A stretch of DNA of 64,000 nt from assembly GCA_021234155.1 (NCBI GenBank), contig JAJEKV010000010.1, positions 9,210,260 to 9,274,259 on the forward strand. The letters are read 5' to 3'. Within the stretch, counting starts at the first letter, position 1. Each line of letters opens with the position of its first letter. The stretch comes from Isoetes taiwanensis. Its lineage: Eukaryota; Streptophyta; Lycopodiopsida; Isoetales; Isoetaceae. The notes beneath the pieces are model-generated. The model saw only the letters and a list, made by a program, of their open reading frames with translations, ran no database searches and was not told the origin of the DNA. A program made the translations under genes and the position numbers. Shown one piece after another: positions 1 through 12,489 of this stretch.

Positions 1-576
1 AGATGCAACCCTTCTGCCTCATCCCGGACCAGGTGGAGATGCACCCGGAGTAGTCCCGATGGGTGATACCATGGGATTGCGTGATCAGGAAGGCTCAGGG
101 GAATCGCGCCCGGAGCTGGATTTAGCCCATCCGTAAAGTATGCGCGGGGAGGGGTGGATGGAGTGGTCAACCTTAGCCATTGTCTTATGCCAGCCCTGCG
201 CCATTGTTAATGACTCGATGCTCTTTCTATCTTGAGGCCCAGCGGTCGGTCACCTCTCCTTATGAGCCTCCAGAGCCATGGGTAGAAGCTCTTATGTTTT
301 ATGGCATAGGATTATCTTCTTTGCGGTTATTAGATATGTGATGGACTACCCTTGAGGGTAGTATGTTGTATTGTTATTGCTAGTTTCGACGTTGTTTATG
401 CCCCATTTGTGATAGGAGCTCATAGGGAAGGGCGCCAGAAGACACCTTTCCGTGTCCCCTGCCGGCACTAGGATTCTCTCAGTCGGGAAGGTTAGGAGGG
501 CCCATGCGGTTGATGGACCGGATGGGGGATTTCCTCAGGTGTATGCAGTACGTATATTTAGCGAGGGAGTGTCACA
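1..576 (+). repeat. LTR, family A, 3' part (copy A1, cut by window start)
   Basis: This stretch matches the last 576 bases or so of the family A LTRs at 20,322-21,949 and 57,550-59,193. It ends in gtgtcaca, one base before a plant initiator-Met primer-binding site, so it is the 3' part of a 5' LTR. Differences from the other two copies are mostly small substitutions and indels at CNG-like trinucleotides and in homopolymers. Confidence 0.85.
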
Positions 577-577
577 A

Positions 578-589
578 TGGTATCAGAGC
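578..589 (+). other. Primer-binding site (tRNA-iMet), element A1
   Basis: TGGTATCAGAGC is the canonical complement of the 3' end of plant initiator methionine tRNA. It lies one base after the LTR end and would prime minus-strand DNA synthesis. It fixes the LTR/internal boundary and the plus orientation of this element. Confidence 0.93.
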
Positions 590-3471
590 AATGTTCTTGG
601 TTGACCAAGAGCTAGCCCCGACCATATCCCTTGAATAGGTAGACTAATTGGCCTAGCTAATGAATGGAATGAGAATTCCGTCTTGAACCTTGAAGGGGAG
701 AATTTTTTTCCCATTAGTAGAATTAAGTAATTAGATTAAGTATAGTCTAAGTGGTGGAAATAATATAGTCAAAAGAAACCTTCTAGTAAATTTGAGCTCA
801 AGTTGTTCATGAACCGCACCTTTCAAGAAAAAAAAATTGAATGAGAAATCGCTCAAAATAAAGTTTGAAAGAAATGGCGTGAAATGACCACTACTTGGCC
901 CAAAAAGGAATTAGGAAATTTTGACAAATAGTTAAGGTGATTAGGGAAGTACCTTAATTATTAACCCATAGTTATAATAAAATTTACTCTTAAGAAAAAG
1001 TAGTTAATAAACCTATAGAAAGCCTCTACCCCTAGAAGTTCCCAAAAGGTAGCTTGAACCTCCCTCTTACCCTTGTGGGTACATTAGAAGCTAATCTCGG
1101 CCGGGCCACAAGAGTGTCATAAGCAAAAAGTAACACCCGGCGAGATCGATCCAAAGGAGTACTTGAAGATAGAGACAAGATCGCCGAAGAGGCCACCATC
1201 AAGGAAGCTAAGGCTGCTGGGAGGACCAAACAAGTAGCTAGGAAGGTTGGAAGCTCCGGCACCGCAACGTTGAAGCACCTCATGGTGGGCTGTGACAAGC
1301 AAATTCTTGAGGCCCCTGACCCAGGCAGACGACGAACTTAGCCACTCAAGCTCTTGCATCTAATCGTTTCCTTTCGTGGAGGAGCAATGACTTAGCACTT
1401 CAGGTGAATGACGCAGCAGGCTGGGAAATTGGAGATCGTGGCATATGTTTACGGGCAGAGGAAGAGCAAGTAGCAAGAGCAACCCAAAGAATGTGAGCAA
1501 CCCCAAAGAAGGGAGAGAAGGTGAAGAGCAAGTAGCAAAGGAAGCAACCGGCAAGAGGGAGAACAACCCGCAACACCGGGAAGAATAGGAAAGCAGCTAG
1601 CGGTAGGAGCAACCAAGAATACTGCAGCAACCCTGCCCAGAACGGCGGCAAGGGGGGAGCAATCAATGCGGAAGAAAAAGGAAGGAAGAGACGCAGCAAG
1701 GAGAACCACAACTAGGCTAATCGAGGAGGATGAGCCCGAAGAAGAAGAAGGCAACATGCAAGAATTATCTCGCCAATGGATCGACAAGGTAGCCGACTGG
1801 GGTATCGAAAAAGCTAGCCTCCACCACCTCGACTTCGATTCTCAGAAGAAGGTCCGCCATGGGCCAAATCAAAGCCAAGATGCTGCTTTCGGCATATGTC
1901 GGCATTGCCAACAGTACCCGATGATGATGAATCCGCTGTCTTTTCGAAAGTGCCTACATCAAAGGTCTATCCAGGAGTTTGAGATAGGCTACGACTCACG
2001 AACCACATCAACGGCCGGGGATCTGCAAACGAAGCAAAGCCGAGGAGGCCAAGATCTGCACCCTTGATGGTCCGAGCCTGCGGAGGCAGCCAGAGGCGGA
2101 GCTGGTACAACCTTTTGAAGAAGTTGGGCAACCTCTCGGGGCGATCCATACCAAGAGGGCCCAAAGACCTCCACCCGGTGAGGAGGAGTCGCAAGGAGAA
2201 GTCGTGAAGAGCCCCTCACGCAAACTATATAAATATAAGTTTTTCATGCACATTGTTTTACTCATTAGAAGTAAATTTACAATAAATTAATTGAATATTC
2301 TTGTATAAATTAATTGTAGTAGAATCCCTTGCATCTTACTTAAAATGCTCTTAATTGGCTAAGTAGCATAATCACTTGATTTAGGGCCAAATTGATCCAA
2401 ATTTCGTACCAAAAGATGTTAGAATGCTTAGAAATTGTCTAGAAATGCAGTGTAGCACTTTAAATTTGTCAAAAAATATCCAAAAATAGCTAGAATTATT
2501 TTAGGGTGAGACCGGGGTCTTACGGGTCATATGATTCGAAGTAAAAAATTTAGCAAAATTGCATTGAAAAGGGTCTTAGTACATATGCTAGTCTTCTACC
2601 TTGCACTCTAGTGTCTTGTAGTACCCGCTTTTCAATCCATTTGAACCTCATTTTAAAAGAAATCTGATGGCGGGGAATCGAACCTCCCACCCACAAGGTT
2701 GAACCCCCAAACCCCCGTGCCAACCACTAAGGGCGGGCATCGTTTATGTTTGAATTATAATTTTAATTAAATTTAAGCTTTTAATAATGTTAGATAATAC
2801 TAATGGCCAAGCCTTAGACTTAGAACCAAGACCCAGCAGCTTTGCATTCATCCTAGCTTAGTTGTCGCTCTTATCTTGCTAAGTGTCTTCTTGTCTACAT
2901 ACGGGTAGTATAATGAAACTTTTTCTTAGAAACCCAAATGCTAGTTACCAAGGCCTTAGAAATTGTTGTCACACGTTGGTAGGGTACACCAACACACGCT
3001 ATAGTGCACTATCATCAAGTGTCTTCGTGCATGCCTTGTATCATAGATAATTGGTCTAGAACTACCTTATCTAGGTAATCTCAGCCTAGCACACCAAGTA
3101 CACCCAAGCAGTCGAGTCTCCTTCTACCAACCTTACAACAAGAAATAAGCATCTTCCCTGTCTAGTAAAGTGCCAAATGCCAAGTGGGTCATTTGAGGTA
3201 GAGGGATAAATGTATAAAAACAGTGGATTGTAGAGTAAGTACACATAAGTAATTTTCTTGTGATAGTATTAGCTGCCTTGCGCAATCTTGTGGCAAAGAA
3301 ACAAAGTCAAAGGGTAACCTTCGCTCCGGATCCCTGAGCCCCTCGACAAGGAGACACTCGCCAACATCAACGACCGAAAGCAAAGGCAAACTTATGGAGG
3401 AAGCTTCAGCCTAATCAAACGCCAAGATGGTGTATTGTGGAAGGTCGAACACAAATAAGAAAGGGAGCCTA
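590..3471 (+). mobile_element. Internal region of family A Ty3/gypsy element, copy A1 (5' part)
   Basis: Nearly colinear with 21,964-24,869. The first kilobase is an untranslated leader containing imperfect gagcaac/gagcaagtagcaa repeats at about 1,455-1,650. A 133-codon frame at 1,666-2,067 has an acidic run (EEDEPEEEEG) after a basic start, and a related frame occurs at 23,144-23,512; this is the best candidate for a gag remnant, but I see no zinc knuckle and cannot prove it. The rest, about 2,070-3,471, has no convincing coding sequence. Family A pol domains are found only in the copies at 45.0 kb and 54.2-56.7 kb. The copy ends abruptly at the N gap. Confidence 0.7.
2515..2745 (-). repeat. 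tRNA-derived SINE-like segment (copy 1)
   Basis: On the minus strand there is a TAGTGGTTGGCACGG box-A-like start, then a perfect polymerase III box B (GGTTCGATTCC, plus-strand 2,674-2,684) about 35-40 bases downstream. A tRNA-unrelated body of about 180 bases follows, ending near a ggtctcaccc segment. This is the structure of plant tRNA-derived SINEs. The same segment sits at the same place in the second family A copy, so it was already present in their common ancestor. A folded functional tRNA is not supported, because the acceptor and anticodon stems do not pair. Confidence 0.5.
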
Positions 3472-3484
3472 NNNNNNNNNNNNN
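3472..3484. other. Assembly gap (13 N)
   Basis: Thirteen N bases interrupt the family A internal sequence. After the gap the sequence no longer matches family A. It begins with atcgacgctgatcccctt, which recurs at 4,392-4,410, so the gap may sit in a collapsed repeat or be a mis-join. Confidence 0.99.
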
Positions 3485-4490
3485 ATCGACGCTGATCCCC
3501 TTGTAGTGAAATAAGAAGATATACGCTAAGCTCCACATTCTTCCACAAAATCATTCCCATACAAGAACCGCATTAATAATTCCGTGCCAACCACAAATAA
3601 ACCCATGTTCCACAAATGGCATCGAGCTGAGCCATCAGGAGAACCCATACGCTTAACTAAACCATTCAAAAACAAACTCACTCTGATTACCTAATCCCAT
3701 TAATTCTTCACCGTCCGTTCGTTCAAACCAAACCATGGAAGAAACTTAAGAATGTGGGAACGCAAAACCGAATATCCAATATTCCTATTAAACCCATTAT
3801 AAAAGCCTAATCGATGCCACCAACCCCAAGTATCAGCTGCCCACCGATCCAAATTCGAAACACCGTTATCCAAACACCAACCATTCAGCTCAATAAACCA
3901 TTCCTCGAACCAAAATAAAACAAAATACCTTAATCCATCTGCGTTCGAAATAAGAAAGCGGAGAAATCACACGAGATTACCGACGACAGCATCATGTCGC
4001 CTCAAACAGAATCACTCCAATCACATCACCACCGACGTCAACACCACGCCCACGCCAATTCACGCCTTCACGCACCACCATCCAACGTTTATTCCAACGC
4101 CGATGATCCACGCTTCCACTTAATTATCACCCACCGGCCGGGGACCATCGAGGCATCTACCGTTCACTCATTACGTCAATATCTAATAACGCCGATGATC
4201 GACGCTTCACTAATGATGCTCATCACACCGTAAGATGCCACGGTGTCGCCACACATCGCCATCCAACCGAGCCACCGATAATCAACCTCAAATGGTCACT
4301 CTGGCCGACGCTATTCGTCAACGCAGACGATCGACGCTGGACCGCCGATTGCCTACTATTAGGTCGACAATCGACGAATAAAGGTCGCATTATCGACGCT
4401 GATCCCTTTGTAGTGAATTTGCACATCGAATTCAAACAAAATCCGAAAGAGAGATCGTGCGTGCATCGATAACGAAAGGGGATCAGAGCA
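3485..4490. other. G-poor, non-coding stretch
   Basis: The plus strand is rich in C and A and poor in G over about 3,530-4,260. It contains short repeats of the type acgccgatgatc(c/g)acgctt near 4,100 and 4,190. The 79-codon frame at 3,994-4,233 is low complexity (His/Ser-rich) and is probably chance. A motif of about 30 bases at the gap edge (3,485) recurs at 4,392. I see no gene here. Confidence 0.5.
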
Positions 4491-4690
4491 ATGTTCTGGA
4501 GACCAGGATGAACCCCGTTTGTATACGGTGCAGGCATCGTAATGCGAGTAGGGGATGAACTCCTGTTTGTATACGGTGCAGGCATCGTGATACGAGTAGG
4601 GGGATGAACTCCCTGTTTGTATACCGTGGGGATGAAACTCCTCGCTTGTATACGGGGATGAATCATTGCTTATATACTGCAGATCGACAA
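4480..4690 (+). repeat. Degenerate tandem array of an LTR-B-like end
   Basis: Four imperfect units of about 45-60 bases each contain gatgaactcc(t)gtttgtatac followed by ggtgcaggcatcgt and gagtaggg. The same words form the last 60 bases of family B LTRs (for example 54,110-54,174). Immediately upstream is ggggatcagagcaatgttct, close to the primer-site region of family A (tatcagagcaatgttctt). Confidence 0.6.
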
Positions 4691-6660
4691 GGTCGTGGAC
4701 TCTACTCCCAAAAGACCGGATGGACAAAGAAGAGACACTCACAAAGACGAGGAAAGCTATAAAAGAAATGATAATAAGACACTGTGGGTGCAATAAAAGA
4801 GAGGGCTAATAATCGGGGTAACACCTGATGAGGCTGACGTATAAGCCCCGCCAGCACATGTAGCTAAAAAAACTATTTATAGCGATGCATTCGTATGGCC
4901 AAGAAGCCACCATAAGCACAAAGCGTAATATAAAGAAGAACAAGAGAAGCCCGCTAGATGGCTACATAAAACCTATGCGGCCTCATAGTCGGTAGCACCT
5001 TTGGGAGCTCACAGGATGCCACATTAAGTCCGGGGCTCACGGCCCGAGGGACGCTAATGTATATTCTATTCTATTCTATTCCCATTCTATAAGACAATTA
5101 CAGAAAACACTTATTTCTATTCTCAACCAGGTCCAAAATGAGATTGCACCCTTTGAAATGCACTCTCACACGTACAATGAAACAAAAACAAATTTGTTAT
5201 TTATAACATGCAATCAAAACTTTCAATCAATGTAACCCATCTTATGATTCCAAATTAGCAGTCAGAATATGCCATACCAGTCCCATGATAGATCGACTTC
5301 GGTTCTGGCTCAAAGCCTCGAGATGAATGATCCAACCCCATCCATCAATCCACATAATTGAAGGCAAATTATGAATGTGAAAGGTCTTCAAGATAAAACT
5401 ATCATCAAAGTACATTTATTTCTAGTAGCAAGAACTATGTGCATATTGCAATTTGATAAGGAAAATTATTGAAACAAATTTGAAATCATTGTCAAGATAT
5501 ACAAACCATCCCTGTGAGCCCTCAAGCATGCCTTTTATCTTCGGAATTGTACAACAATGTTTATCACTGCAAAGCTTGCATCTTTTGGGCTTCAGATTAT
5601 TACATTCTTCAACAAACCAGAGTGCCATGACTATCAGCCCCATTAAGGAGCTCATGTTGTGCAATGGGAAGTGATCAGATTGCATTTGATCGAAATTACA
5701 TTTTCATGGGTGCTATTTGACGATTGAACTGTCAGAATCCATCAAAGAAAAATGTATGTTATATTAACGAAATTATAACAACGCCGGATTCTTTTCCAGT
5801 GCAAATGATATTCCCCGGTAAGCAAAACATACCATAACTTTTTTTATGCCTCCAAATCATATCCTACGAATTTTTCTTAGCTATTGTTACCCCCAGATTT
5901 CATTTACAATCATCGCAATTGATAGTCTTAGCTTCAAATATCATATAACCCTAAACATGCCCATCATGACTCTACATATTAAATTTTCTAACCTCAGTTA
6001 GTGTAGCCCAAGACTTTTATTAGTCGTAACTTAAATCGTTTGAAGCACAATGCTTCCTCCGTGTGCGTTTAGCATATACCCTACCGCAGATTCTAACTTG
6101 TTGTAAATACCGGTGTATCAAATCAAGTTGTCACCGTTGCCAGATTGGTTCTAATAGCCGCCCCCAAATAATAGGGATGATCACACCCCATCTCACCGCC
6201 GTTAAGTTTTTAGCAGCCTCTCAAAGATATTCTAGTGATATTGGCATATATCAAGAATATGCCAAAAACCCATTGACAAACAAGGGATTGCCTCTCTAGG
6301 GCAAACTCCAAAATATTGATAGTTTATGAAGTATGGAAACATTTTGGCCAGAATGTCTAAAGCATTCATGAGAAAAAAAGGATATCATATTTTGCAATTG
6401 GTTTTAGACCATCACCTTATGCGAGGGAAAAACTTTGACAATTCCAAGATACTGCCGGGCACATTTCCTTGAAAGGTACATTTAAAGTATGAGCTGAAGA
6501 GATCTCGAAGATGCAAGAAGAAAGAAAGAAGAAGAAGGTTTACCAAAGAGCAGCATTAGTAGCACCCCTCAAGAGGAAGGATCTTAAGATGGTAGTAGGT
6601 GAAAAGATGAAGCATCAAATGTGCATTTGAAGCTCGAAGCATGCTTGAGCAAAAATAGAT
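4691..6660. other. Non-coding stretch without recognisable features
   Basis: AT-rich sequence with a short attct/attcc pentanucleotide microsatellite at about 5,061-5,092. The longest frames (under 90 codons, for example 5,422-5,685 minus and 6,063-6,299 plus) show no family I recognise and no splice context. I see nothing else. Confidence 0.5.
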
Positions 6661-6668
6661 TGAGTTTG

Positions 6669-7300
6669 CATAGCACGACGACATGTATCATGTTAATGTT
6701 GAATATGGTGTGTAAATGGGTGTAAATATACGTACTTTTGTCATGCTAGTTGTTGTTGTGACTTACTAAGATCAAAATTCAAATAGAAAAATGTCTTTTA
6801 ATCTCTTGGCCCGCTTTAGAATGTCCACTTTAGTGCTCAAATTTGGCACTCTGAATTTCAGTATGCACGCATGGTGGGGTTGCAAAATGCCCTACTATAT
6901 ATACATTAATGACAACTACTACAGCCAGAGGCCCATTTTAGCCAACACTAGAGTTTTTTACCTTCATTGCAAGTGCACTGATGCTTCCTCCGCATACCAC
7001 GAATCATCGAGTTACACTGACGGCTATGTCATAGAATGAGTTGTCGAGCATGATGACATGTATCAGCAAATGTTGAATGTGGTGGTAAATGTATGTAATT
7101 TGCCGAATTAATGCAGCTTTACCACCATTTATTTGAAAGTCCTCAATTTTTTTTTTTTTTTTTAAACGGCGTCTTGTTAGTTGTTGCTATTACACTTAGT
7201 AACATCAAAACGAAGTAGAAAGATGTCCCATCCAATCTCTTGGCCGGCTTTTAGGATGTCCACTTTAGTGCTCAAATTTGAGATTGTGAATTTCACTACG
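6669..7300. repeat. Diverged direct repeat (two units)
   Basis: The block at about 6,669-6,870 (acatgtatcatg, then tcttggcccgcttta, then gtccactttagtgctcaaattt) is repeated in the same order at about 7,050-7,290. Identity is roughly 75-80% by eye. The second unit also holds an 18-base T run near 7,147-7,164. It is probably an old duplicated element; the type is unknown. Confidence 0.6.
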
Positions 7301-8360
7301 TGTTAAAATTTATCTAGGTAGATGCATTTGTAATCAAGGCAAGCATTAGTTATCCATTCAAGCCAATATCATTAACAAGTAACCAAGTAAAACCTTAGAA
7401 CTATAATGTAAACTTTTTTCAAATATACTAATGAGATTGCTTAAATCAATGTAGCAATGGAAGTCTTCAAACAATTCTCAAAAATGGCTTTAATCCCTTG
7501 TTGATTCCTCCTTGGATCCAATTCGCTCAAAGATTGATTAAGTGCACTTTAGAGTTCTAGTAGATCATGTATTTATTATCTCTGTGCTTCGATGGTTAAG
7601 GCTATCAACCGATCGGGCCTTCTACAACACAATCTAGGGGTGGAGGGATAAGTAAATAATTTTTATTCTTAACCTCGTGTCAGAATATTTAAAAGAATTG
7701 CAACTACTTGGAAACAAATTGAATACTGTGTTCATACTAAGGTACGGTAGATATCCGAGGAAAATAGAGGTAATATCCGAACTAGAATAAGGCATCTATG
7801 ATTAGAGGAGATTATCTAGATAAGAATTTGTAAGAATAGAAAGATATTTCCAATAATTGGAACGGAGAGGATATTTTTCTAATTTTAGAAAAGACAGATA
7901 CTATTAAAAAAAAGGGCAAATTTAAAACATGATAACCTCGGCAATCGATTATCGAATGGAGCGATCTTAAGAATTATGGAAAGCTCTCAGAGTCTAGTTT
8001 CAGAATTAGGGTGGCATCTCTCATAACTCCCCTCACTTAGAGAAATATTGCAGAAAAGGTGGATGTGGGTTAGATAAGACCCACGGAAGATCCTTTGGTG
8101 GGTAGCCGGAGCTGGATTTTGGAGTTTCGTTGGTTTGGAGTTATTTTTCTTTGTTTAATAGTTTGTTGAAAAGCTTACATAAGCACGCATTTCATTAATT
8201 GGAGAAAATAAGCCAATTTTGAGAATTTTAAGCACACCTAATTTGCTCTAGCACAATACTTTCACCTACTTCTAGCACAAGAAACATGAGGTAATTAACA
8301 TACACATATACATACAAACTATGTTTATACTTGTAATGCGTACATGACACTCAGAGAAGC
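7301..8360. other. AT-rich stretch, nothing recognised
   Basis: No long reading frame, repeat or RNA gene could be supported. Short purine-rich and A-rich runs occur around 7,740-7,920. Confidence 0.5.
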
Positions 8361-8369
8361 TCAATAATG

Positions 8370-10020
8370 GCCCTACATTGTACACCAATAATTCACATCA
8401 ATAATTTTACTTCACTATAAAAACGGCTTGACTCGGGGCGCAGGTCATTCATCTTCCATGGCTTCATCGATGCCCTCGGCCCGGTAGCACATCCGCCTCT
8501 TTCAAGTGTTACTTGAGCTACAACGATCCGTGAATGCGCTAAAATGGCGTTAATCTTGGATCCATGGCTCCTATCTAAAAGTCGATGGACCTCGCTAGGT
8601 GCTTGCAGAAGCCTCACCATGTTGTGGTGCACATTTACCGGCTTCCCGATCAGAGATCTATGAGCTGAATAGCATCACGTGAGCTTTGGTGTTGATGATG
8701 AGTGAATCGGCACTGCTAATAATGTAATAATGACATGGGTACCTAATAACTAAGTAAGGATGTAATAGCATTATGAGTAAGGATGTAATATCATGTACCT
8801 TAACCGAGTATATTGTAAACATGTGCTATCCCACCTCCATTTTTCCGTAAGTCGCCATTGAATTCAATCATAGCTAAATTCGCCAAGCAAACATGTTTTC
8901 AAACATACGATATTAATATGAAATATGTATTATTCTTGTACATATACAACAACCGATACACGCCAATAATGGTGGTAAAGTCTACCCCAATAATTCACCC
9001 CCAATCATTCCACTTCACTATAAAAGCTTCTCACTTCGGGCTAAATTTCATTCATCTCCCATGGATTTTTTCGGCTTCTTCAGCCACCACATCGAGAAGG
9101 CCAAGTGCTCAATGAGCCACTGATCTTGTTGGTTGCCTAGACAGCATCTTCTTCTTTGATCCCCCCGCGAAGAAAAAGCTTTGCATACCGAGATTCATTG
9201 CCCCACAATTCGTTATGATCCATCTGATTTGGCTTCCCCGAGCGCATGAGCTATGAGATATCGTGGATCACTACTACAGATCCCGGAAGATGAATGAATC
9301 ACCGCTTGGCATTGTATAGTGTAAGAGCTTTTTGTGTTGAGATGAAAACGCAGAGCGAATGAATAATAACTAGTCTATTGTGTTGCATGTCATGTATGAT
9401 ATAGTAATTATGTAAAAGAGCATTTCATACCTCAAGAGTTCTCATCTTCGCCGTTAGCTTTTTAGCCACTAATTCTGCAACCGAGCCCCACACTACTACG
9501 GGGATCACCATCGACAACGGCCTGGTCTCTACGGCCCAACCATAGTCGATTGTTTTCAAATCATTAGATTCAGCCCCAATTCTTGCTCCAAGAATCCCTA
9601 TAATGCATTGCATATGAGGTAATTCTTTCGCAAATGTGCTCAAACCAAGAGACAAACACCTCTTCATAGTGAGGGAGATTGGGGTCCTTCATCGGGTCCT
9701 TCTTCTGCAAAGGCCATCCACGCTCTGCAAGCATCATGTGGCCCGACGCAAGAGCATTCCTTTCTTGACATCTTGGTAGGGGTCAATATTTCAACAGTGG
9801 TTCTTGGGTCTACCGTAGAAAGGCCCGACATAATGAGATGCACCAATGTGTTCATCCACCAATAAGTTGTCGGGTTCTTCTAATGCAATTTGTCTCGCCG
9901 GGCCGAAACTCAATGACAGTTTCTACCGGGGTCAACGCCCCAAGCACTGCGAACAAGGTGGACCAAGAGTCAATAACTTCATTCATATATGTGTTAGACC
10001 ATGAGTTATCGCTGCTCTAG
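8370..10020 (-). pseudogene. Unidentified multi-exon gene remnant, first of the 8-20 kb cluster
   Basis: Several minus-strand coding-like blocks lie in series. The most coherent is about 9,425-9,900; it reads through one or two frame changes with stretches such as HYEEVFVSWFEHICERITSYA and ends at a good splice donor (CTTGAG|GTATGA). Two further blocks, about 8,980-9,330 and 8,375-8,700, resemble each other (shared cttcactataaaa and catcttccatgg words), so an exon seems duplicated. I do not recognise the family. The gene lies downstream of, and in the same orientation as, the DUF7869-like gene and the methylase gene, and may belong to the same unit. Exon limits are approximate. Confidence 0.35.
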
Positions 10021-10379
10021 AAATAGCTGCCAAAGGCATCATGTACTTGGTAATTGAAGCCTCAAGGCACCTATTTCGGCAAGCTCATATGGTCGCATCG
10101 AATTTTAGGTGACCCTCTAGGAATCATAGGTAAGCCTTGGGCATCCTCCTTCCACATTTTGATCGCTGATGACTTTATCATCCTCTATATCCGCTTCTAA
10201 ACTATAGAAATGGTGGCGCATTGTTTCCTATTTTTCCAACATTTTTGTAGAAACGAATTTAGTAGAATTGGATGTCTTACCATAAAATTGAGGTTTTACC
10301 GTCAGAAATGTCCATTAATTTGCTGAATTTACTATAATTGAGATGCAATATTATCAAATTTTGAAGCATTTTATGAAGT

Positions 10380-12000
10380 TTTTAGCATAATGATCCTAGT
10401 AAACCATCGAATCTAGATTTAAAAAATGGTAAAATATAGCAACTTTACGGGTTTCACACCTTAAAGTCATCACCGATTTTGATTCCCTTTCAGGTAGCCA
10501 CTCCCTATGCCCCGGCCTCATCTTGTAGAACATTAGTGGCCATCCATCCTTCATGCGTAACTTGAAGAGTAGAGGTTCCAAATGACCACATAAACGGTCC
10601 TTCTTATCGTGGATAAAACCTTTCACGAATTCTTTTCAGCTTGGGAACCTCGTATACAAGGTAGGGTGTAGGAGACTTTGAACTACACTCGCCTCAAGAG
10701 TTGCATAAGTCCTAATAGTCAATGCATCCGATCTTCTCAACAGAGTAGAGTAGTTTCCAAAGAGGGCATCTATGTCATCGTGGTGTGTCCAACCATCATG
10801 AATCCCGGGCCGCACCGATCGAAGACATCTAACCGTACTCAAGTATGACAAGTAAGAGAAAAGATACCGTTTTGTTTTGTCCCGAAAAAATTGTCTAGCC
10901 GCTGCAAGTAAAAGCCTCCTAGACAACTTCTTCGTATCGAGGGCCCTTGATAGGAAGCATAAAATCATTTCTAGTGCCATTCACCATTTTTGTCCTAAGG
11001 GCTTCCGTTCAAAATTGCTCCACCCCAAAGCAGCCTTCCCCGATGATCAGATTTCTCAAATGACCCCAGCTTGTCCTCGTGATTGATTCTCTAGTGTTTT
11101 CAAGGTATGATTTAAAGATACCACATGAAAATTCAAATCATCGTGCCAGAGGTCCAAATGAGAAGTGGCCCAAGGCACCTACACCATGCCCATGCATGAG
11201 AGCACCAAGAAGACTCACCTTCAACCGCTCACCCTCCATACAGATTTTGTTAGCTTCTCCGCACGAGGAACCATCGCCTTATTCTCGATCCATTTTATCA
11301 TGTATAATGGTTAAGGCATGTTCAGAGATCGATGAGACAAAGCTCTCCATGACCAAAAGAGAGACTCCTGCAGAAAGTTACTGTCATGTGAGATTTCTTC
11401 CACGGCAAGCAGCTTTCTCTTCTTTCTCTTGATCTCTAGTCTTGGCAAGCTTCTCCTTTATCACAATACGTGTATTACACTTAGAAAATGCTATCCTTTT
11501 ACATTTGCTACCTCAGAGTGGTTCTCCTTCCACGCTGATAAGAAGGACGACGAGAAACATGTTTTCCCGCTATCTCGCGGACGGGTTATATCTACCTCTT
11601 GATGTATGTCCTTTTTAGTCAAGATGGAAGGTAATCTCTTCACATTTTCTCTAGTGCCCCACTGTAAACCTTTGAGCTGTGGCATAGTTTCAAAGATTTT
11701 CATCTATGTACATAGATAGCACAAAGACTTCCTGCTAGTGTATGAGATCTTGGCTTCATGGACCCTCGAGTTTCCGGTTCAAGATCCCTGTGTCTGCTCA
11801 AAAATAGCTTCCTCCATTTGTAGAATGTAGAAATTGGTATACCGTAGCACTATGCCATGCCTTCACACGTACTTGCTTGTTGTTCAAAGATTAGCTTTTT
11901 CTTACACTTCCATTCTCCGAACAAAGATCTAGCATGTTGTACGCAAAAAGTTGTACGCTCGAGCTTTTCATGTTCCAAAGAAAAGGTTCTCATGGCGATA
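10380..12000 (-). pseudogene. DUF7869-like protein, broken (minus-strand copy)
   Basis: Frames on the minus strand, read in series with small frame changes, give landmarks of the DUF7869-type family. In order they are: KKDIHQE...FLSAWKENHSEVAN (about 11,500-11,650), IKEKLAKTRDQEKKEK (about 11,420-11,470), GERLKVSLLGALMHGHGVGA (about 11,165-11,225), SGQNK (about 10,880), a VGHTHDDIDALFG motif split by one base (about 10,755-10,795), LLRRSDALTI, then FVKGFIHDKKDRL and KMRPGHREWLPE near the C terminus (10,490-10,640). The spaced acidic residues and the H-T-H-x-D-I-D motif suggest an RNase H-like fold; that is inference. Known members are uncharacterised and often repetitive in genomes. This copy differs in sequence from the plus-strand copy at 16.8-20.0 kb, so the two are paralogues rather than a recent duplication. 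Confidence 0.65.
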
Positions 12001-12489
12001 CCTTTTTAATCGCGGAAATTAGCACAACATCTCTTCAAGCAAAGACATCGAGGACCTCGAATCGCAAGATAGCTTCGTGTGTGGTTTTCCTTTCACCTTT
12101 GTTTGGGGTCGAAAGGCCAGACGCTCCGTGGGAATATAACACGATTGCAATTAAACGGAGTGTTGCATCACCCCGCTTCAAAGATTCCCTTTAAAAACAC
12201 CAAGTTTCTAAAATAAGCCTTTTTTGATAGTTGTTGAGAATTTCTAGAGGTTCGTGATTTTTTTTCATGCCATTTTGGCCCATCATTAGATCTAAAACTT
12301 TGTACTTATGAAACAAAATCATAAAAATAGCTTAAATTTAGGCATAGACTTGAAGAGATCGAAAGCATTACAAAAACAAGCACCGTAATAGAAAGGAAAA
12401 AAAAAAAGTACTATGTTTTTAATAAATTGTTGTACATCAATATTGAAGATTCATTGTAATAAATAATGATAATTTAAATATGCAGTCAA

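Noticed and set aside
2630-2745. Functional tRNA gene
   Set aside because: Box B is perfect, but acceptor and anticodon stems do not pair and a long non-tRNA body follows, so a SINE-like origin fits better.
5061-5092. Telomere- or centromere-type satellite
   Set aside because: It is only a short attct pentanucleotide run, an ordinary microsatellite.
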